From an uncultured Lachnospiraceae bacterium (GTDB lineage Bacteria > Bacillota > Clostridia > Lachnospirales > Lachnospiraceae): 37,630 bases of DNA. The notes beneath the pieces were generated by a model, which was not told where the DNA came from, made no database searches, and was given only the letters and a program-made list of their open reading frames with translations. A program made the translations under genes and the position numbers. The DNA lies in assembly GCA_944377325.1 (NCBI GenBank), contig CALWEP010000111.1:1-37630 (forward strand), written 5' to 3'. Positions 33,973 through 37,630 of the stretch are shown piece by piece. How positions within the stretch are numbered: position 1 is the first letter of the stretch; every line of letters starts with the position of its first letter.

Positions 33973-34773
33973 CTAGAGAACTGCCGCAGGGAACTCCAGC
34001 GGAGCGGAAAGAACCTCCGCCCGGTCTCCCAGATGCTTGTTCAGGTACTCAGTCATAAACTCCACAAAAATATGCTCCAGACCGTAATGGCCGGCATCGA
34101 TAACCGCCAGACCGCAGGCCGCCGCATCAATTCCCTCATGATGCCCGATATCTCCTGTGACCAGTACCCCTGCGCCTGACCGTACCGCCGCCTGGATCAC
34201 ACTTCCTCCCGAACCCGGGGAGACAGCGATCACCTCCGTTCGGCCCCGCACCTCCTCCAGCCCGTATGCCGTTACGTAAGGCAGGCCGAACCGTTCTTTT
34301 ACAAAACGGCCCACCTCGGCTGCCGTCATGGGCCGGCCCAGACGGCCGACTTTTCCGATTCCCACCGGATTTCCGTCCGGATCCGTTCCCGTAACCTCCA
34401 GCGGCCTTCTCTCCGAAAGCTCCAGCCTTTCCGCTGCCAGATCGGCCATACACCCGGGCGCAATGTCAAAATTGGTATGCATGGCATAACAGCAGATGTC
34501 CCTGCCGATCAGGGTCAGCAGGCGCCTTCCGATAAAGTCCTGATCGTTAATCTTCTTGATTCCTTTGAATATGAGAGGATGATGGGTGAGCAGAAGATCT
34601 GCGCACTTTTCTGCCGCCAGAGCCACAACGGCGTCCGTAGCGTCCACCGCCACCAGAATTCTTTTGACTTCCTTTTCTTCCCGTCCCGCCAAAAGGCCGG
34701 GATTGTCCCACTCACAGGCATATTCCGGAGGGGCCAGCTGCGTCAGCAGCTCAATCACTTCTCCGCACTTCAT
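33973..34773 (-). CDS. Nif3-like dinuclear metal centre protein
   Basis: The 266-residue protein belongs to the NIF3/DUF34 family, hexameric toroids with two bound metals. Metal-binding motifs visible are LLTHHPLIFKG (His pair), YAMHTNFDIAPGCMAD and the C-terminal GHYGLEHIFVEFM with His and Glu. ATG at 34773 follows AAGGAGG by 6 bases and overlaps the trmK end by 23 bases. Its place beside trmK and rpoD is widely conserved in Firmicutes. The biochemical function of the family remains poorly defined; some members act on cyclic or linear GTP-related compounds. Confidence 0.93.
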   Translation of the reverse strand: MKCGEVIELLTQLAPPEYACEWDNPGLLAGREEKEVKRILVAVDATDAVVALAAEKCADLLLTHHPLIFKGIKKINDQDFIGRRLLTLIGRDICCYAMHTNFDIAPGCMADLAAERLELSERRPLEVTGTDPDGNPVGIGKVGRLGRPMTAAEVGRFVKERFGLPYVTAYGLEEVRGRTEVIAVSPGSGGSVIQAAVRSGAGVLVTGDIGHHEGIDAAACGLAVIDAGHYGLEHIFVEFMTEYLNKHLGDRAEVLSAPLEFPAAVL

Positions 34774-35461
34774 TCCAGGCCTCCTTCGCCAGTTTTCTCT
34801 CTTCCTCCAGCTCCTGCAGTCTGACGGCAGCCCGGTCTGTACCGGAACCTGCCAGACTGCGGGAGATGGTTTCCAGTTTTCTTATCTCCTGCTCCAAAAA
34901 TTCCTTCAGAACGGGGTCCTTCTTTTTCAGCAGAACCGGACCGTATTTCAGCTGGGCCGGGCCGGGAGCCGCCGTCCTCCCGTCCGCCCCTCTTATACAC
35001 CTCATAACGGTATAATATTTTCCGTCCTCTTCCACCATTGCCTCATCCTGAATGAAAAATCCGTTTTCCCACAAAAAGCCTCTGGTCCTCTCCAGCTCGG
35101 ACTGGGGAGAGAGGATCCACTCGTTCACCTGATCCCACAGGCTTCTCCCCCTCTCCAGGATCCGGCAGATCAGTTCTCCTCCCATTCCGGCTATGATCAC
35201 CGTATCTGCCTCTCCCGGCCGGAGCTTTTCCAGTCCGTCGCTCAGCCTGGTCCGTATTTTCTCCTCCAGGCCGTGCTCCCGTATATGATCCTTCGCCCGT
35301 TTCAGCGGTCCGGGCCTGACGTCCATGGCGACGGCCTCCGGGGAAATTCCGTTTTCCACAAGATAGATCGGTATGTATCCATGGTCTGTGCCTATATCGG
35401 CAGCAATGCTTCCTTCGCTGACAAAGGAAGCAACTGTCTCTAATCGATGTGATAATTTCAT
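34751..35461 (-). CDS. trmK: tRNA (adenine-22-N1)-methyltransferase
   Basis: TrmK (236 residues from ATG 35461) methylates A22 of some tRNAs with SAM. The start MKLSHRLETVASFV and the SAM-binding loop ADIGTDHGYIPIYL are characteristic. DTVIIAGMGGELICRILERG is the family motif, followed by the helical C-terminal domain with PQSELERTRGFLWENGF. ATG 35461 has GAGG about 10 bases upstream; an in-frame TTG at 35476 overlaps the rpoD stop and is less likely. The gene is transcribed with dnaG-rpoD and overlaps nif3. Confidence 0.93.
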   Translation of the reverse strand: MKLSHRLETVASFVSEGSIAADIGTDHGYIPIYLVENGISPEAVAMDVRPGPLKRAKDHIREHGLEEKIRTRLSDGLEKLRPGEADTVIIAGMGGELICRILERGRSLWDQVNEWILSPQSELERTRGFLWENGFFIQDEAMVEEDGKYYTVMRCIRGADGRTAAPGPAQLKYGPVLLKKKDPVLKEFLEQEIRKLETISRSLAGSGTDRAAVRLQELEEERKLAKEAWNEVRRSD

Positions 35462-35472
35462 CCGCTTTGCCC

Positions 35473-36621
35473 TCAATCCAGATAATCTTTCAGCTTTTTG
35501 CTTCGGCTGGGATGACGGAGTTTCCGCAGCGCTTTCGCTTCAATCTGCCGGATCCTCTCTCTGGTCACATTAAACTCCTTTCCCACCTCTTCCAGCGTTC
35601 TGGGACGGCCGTCCACCAGGCCGAACCGGAGCTTCAGCACCTTCTGCTCCCGCTCCGTCAGGGTATCCAGCACCTCCATCAGCTGCTCATGAAGCAAGGT
35701 AAAGGCCGCCGCGTCTGCCGGCACCATCACATGATCATCCTGTATGAAATCTCCCAGATGGCTGTCCTCCTCCTCGCCGATGGGCGTTTCCAGGGATACG
35801 GGTTCCTGGGAAATTTTCATGATTTCTCTCACCCGCTCCACCGGCAGGTCCATCCTTTCGGAGATTTCCTCTGCCGTAGGCTCTCTCCCCAGCTCCTGAA
35901 GAAGCTGTCTGGAAACCCGGATCAGGCGGTTGATGGTCTCCACCATGTGCACCGGAATGCGAATGGTTCTGGCCTGATCTGCTATGGCTCTCGTAATTGC
36001 CTGCCGGATCCACCAGGTGGCATAGGTGCTGAATTTATAGCCCTTCTTATAGTCGAACTTTTCCACTGCCTTGATCAGCCCTAAGTTTCCCTCCTGAATC
36101 AGGTCCAGGAACTGCATCCCCCGGCCTACATACCGTTTGGCGATGCTGACCACCAGACGCAGATTGGCTTCCGCCAGCTTCTGCTTCGCCTCCTCATCGC
36201 CCAGCTCGATCCGCTTTGCCAGCTCAATCTCATCCTCCATGGAGAGCAGAGGAACCTTGCCGATCTCCTTTAAGTACATACGGACCGGATCCTCCGTGCT
36301 CACTCCCTCAGGAACGGAAAGGTCGATATGCTCCATATCGATCTCCTCTTCTTCCATTCCCTCCTCCAGGAACATATCCGGATCTATTTCCTCGTCTCCG
36401 TTTACGCTCAGCACGTCCACTTTATTCGCATCTAAAAAATCGTAAACCTCGTCCAGCTTTTCTCCGTCCAGCTGTTCGCCCTTGAAAAAGTCCAGGATCT
36501 CCCGATCCTCCAGCACATTTTTCTTTTTTCTGGCCTCCGCCAGCAGCTTCTGCAGCTTGTCCGCAAACCCGCCGCTTTCCTCTTCCGGCTTCCTATCCGG
36601 TTCCCTGTTCTTCTCTACCAT
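35473..36621 (-). CDS. rpoD: Primary sigma factor (sigma-70/RpoD)
   Basis: The housekeeping sigma factor (382 residues) recognises TTGACA/TATAAT promoters, which matches those seen in this window. An acidic sigma 1.1-like segment (about 1-95) precedes region 1.2 ([16 protein letters not shown]). Region 2 has [27 protein letters not shown] (shown in part: [25 protein letters not shown]) and [15 protein letters not shown]. Regions 3 and 4 follow, ending with helix-turn-helix [18 protein letters not shown] choose ATG 36621 because GGAGG lies 9 bases upstream; ATGs at 36642 and 36663 are alternatives within or overlapping dnaG's end. It follows dnaG closely. Confidence 0.95.
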   Translation of the reverse strand: MVEKNREPDRKPEEESGGFADKLQKLLAEARKKKNVLEDREILDFFKGEQLDGEKLDEVYDFLDANKVDVLSVNGDEEIDPDMFLEEGMEEEEIDMEHIDLSVPEGVSTEDPVRMYLKEIGKVPLLSMEDEIELAKRIELGDEEAKQKLAEANLRLVVSIAKRYVGRGMQFLDLIQEGNLGLIKAVEKFDYKKGYKFSTYATWWIRQAITRAIADQARTIRIPVHMVETINRLIRVSRQLLQELGREPTAEEISERMDLPVERVREIMKISQEPVSLETPIGEEEDSHLGDFIQDDHVMVPADAAAFTLLHEQLMEVLDTLTEREQKVLKLRFGLVDGRPRTLEEVGKEFNVTRERIRQIEAKALRKLRHPSRSKKLKDYLD

Positions 36622-36646
36622 GTCTTCCGCCCTCCGCAGCATACCT

Positions 36647-37630
36647 TTAGTCTGTCCTTTCATCAAGTGAAATATGCAGGTTGCGCACTGCTGCCTGTTC
36701 TTCAATGAGCTTCTGAAGCTGCGCAATATCCGTCACGCAGCGGCTCATATGATCCAGACTGTTTTTCTTTACCTTGACCACAGTTTCCGAAAACGCCTTT
36801 TTTTGCTCCTCATTGCTCAGAGATTCACTGAGAGAGGCATTGAAAAGGGCCGCCGCCTCCCGGTACTGATCTCCGTCGTCGATAAACTGATTCAGGATGG
36901 CAGCCGGATTTAAGGTCCCTTTTTTATGGCCCTCAAAAACCAGCTGAGCCACCTGACGGTACAGCGGCTCGATAAAATCCTCCGCGCTGATGATTCCTTC
37001 AATTTTATCGAACAGCCGTTCATCCTCGATCAGCCAGGTGAGCAGCAGCCTCTGAGATCTTCGGATTCCGTCCTCCTTCTCACGCTTCTGCTTCTGGCGC
37101 TCTTCCTTTCTCACATAAGCCTCGGATGGGGCAGGCGCTCCTCCCAGACGGTTTCCCAACCGGTTTACCAAACGCCTCAGATCCTCATAATTGATAAAAT
37201 ATTCCGAGGCCACCGCCTGCATATAATTATCCCGCTCCAGAGCTTCCGGAAATTCCAGAAGCTTTCTGGCCACCTGATTATGGAACTCCGTCTTCTGTTC
37301 CGGATCCTGCATGCTGTAATTCTTTTTCAGCACATCGATCTCAAAGAGAAAGCTGTTCCTCGCTTCCCCGATCCGTTTTCGGAATTCGTCCGCTCCCAGA
37401 TTCTTTATAAATTCGTCCGGATCCTTGTAGGGCTCCATATTCAGCACCCTGGCCGAGATCCCCGCCTCCTTCAGAATTGGAATGGCCCTCAAAGCCGCCC
37501 GAACTCCCGCCCCGTCGCTGTCATAGGTAAGCACCACCTTGTCCGTATACCGCCTCAGCAGGCCGGCATGCTGGCAGGTAAGCGCCGTCCCCAAGGAGGC
37601 CACCGCATTGGTGAATCCGGCCTGATGAAG
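36647..37630 (-). CDS. dnaG: DNA primase, C-terminal part (cut by window edge)
   Basis: DnaG makes RNA primers at the replication fork. The frame is open to position 37630, where it reads [18 protein letters not shown], the middle of the Toprim catalytic domain, so the N-terminal zinc and RNA polymerase parts lie beyond the window. [11 protein letters not shown] carries the Toprim metal-binding aspartates. The remainder covers the end of the catalytic core and the helical C-terminal DnaB-interaction domain (about 200 to the end), where [24 protein letters not shown] ([22 protein letters not shown]) is typical. The stop TAA (36647-36649) lies 25 bases before the chosen rpoD start. dnaG-rpoD is the classic macromolecular synthesis order. 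Confidence 0.95.
   Translation of the reverse strand, partial: LHQAGFTNAVASLGTALTCQHAGLLRRYTDKVVLTYDSDGAGVRAALRAIPILKEAGISARVLNMEPYKDPDEFIKNLGADEFRKRIGEARNSFLFEIDVLKKNYSMQDPEQKTEFHNQVARKLLEFPEALERDNYMQAVASEYFINYEDLRRLVNRLGNRLGGAPAPSEAYVRKEERQKQKREKEDGIRRSQRLLLTWLIEDERLFDKIEGIISAEDFIEPLYRQVAQLVFEGHKKGTLNPAAILNQFIDDGDQYREAAALFNASLSESLSNEEQKKAFSETVVKVKKNSLDHMSRCVTDIAQLQKLIEEQAAVRNLHISLDERTD

Noticed and set aside
1..37630. CRISPR arrays, insertion sequences, integrase sites, tRNA genes or phage genes
   Set aside because: No regularly spaced repeats, transposase-like frames, terminal inverted repeats or tRNA cloverleaf sequences were recognised on either strand. A tRNA scan was not possible by eye over every base.

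Overview
The window looks like a chromosomal segment of a moderately GC-rich anaerobic Firmicute, most likely Lachnospiraceae-type Clostridia. The pointers are: a type III glutamine synthetase beside a glutamate synthase operon with an ANTAR regulator; an archaeal-type aspartyl-tRNA synthetase working with GatCAB; LL-diaminopimelate aminotransferase; separate PurO-type cyclohydrolase and AICAR transformylase proteins instead of a fused PurH; pyrB-pyrI; and the order dnaG-rpoD-trmK-nif3. The taxonomy is inferred from gene content. I see no phage, transposon, CRISPR array, rRNA or tRNA gene.

Layout. (1) 1-3000, minus strand: a T-box-controlled operon aspS-gatC-gatA. The gatA frame is interrupted by an in-frame amber codon 15 bases from the window edge. 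(2) 3052-13883, minus strand: pyrG-gltB-gltD-glnA-like-ANTAR-dapL, tightly packed and mostly overlapping. (3) 13954-17778, plus strand, divergent from (2): glnN (GSIII), then purF, ending in a terminator. (4) 17799-20963, minus strand: an amino-acid-type ABC binding lipoprotein, a permease and an M20 amidohydrolase. (5) 20993-23154, minus strand: a ZTP riboswitch followed by purO and an AICAR transformylase gene. (6) 23175-27105, minus strand: ABC ATPase, a surface CARDB-like protein and a MacB/FtsX-type permease. (7) 27257-28879, plus strand: pyrB-pyrI behind a leader peptide and attenuator. (8) 28881-31753, minus strand: hflK-hflC-patatin. (9) 31874-37630, minus strand: dnaG (partial)-rpoD-trmK-nif3-TGS/nucleoside kinase, then RNase P RNA with its own promoter.

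Much of the window concerns glutamine and nucleotides. GatCA, PyrG, GltB and PurF all use glutamine amide nitrogen, GSIII makes glutamine, and PyrB makes carbamoyl-aspartate. RNA-level control recurs: a T-box, an ANTAR-type dual-hairpin attenuator before glnN, a related hairpin before pyrG, a ZTP riboswitch, and a pyrBI attenuator resembling the enterobacterial UTP-sensing one.

The most interesting unit is the divergent glutamine locus. The GlnA-like protein lacks several residues that are near-invariant in active glutamine synthetases. The adjacent ANTAR protein has a receiver domain without phosphorylation residues. Both divergent leader RNAs carry an AAGGGY hexaloop hairpin. I propose a sensor/antiterminator circuit in which a degenerate synthetase reports glutamine or nitrogen status to the ANTAR protein, which then controls glnN and its own operon.
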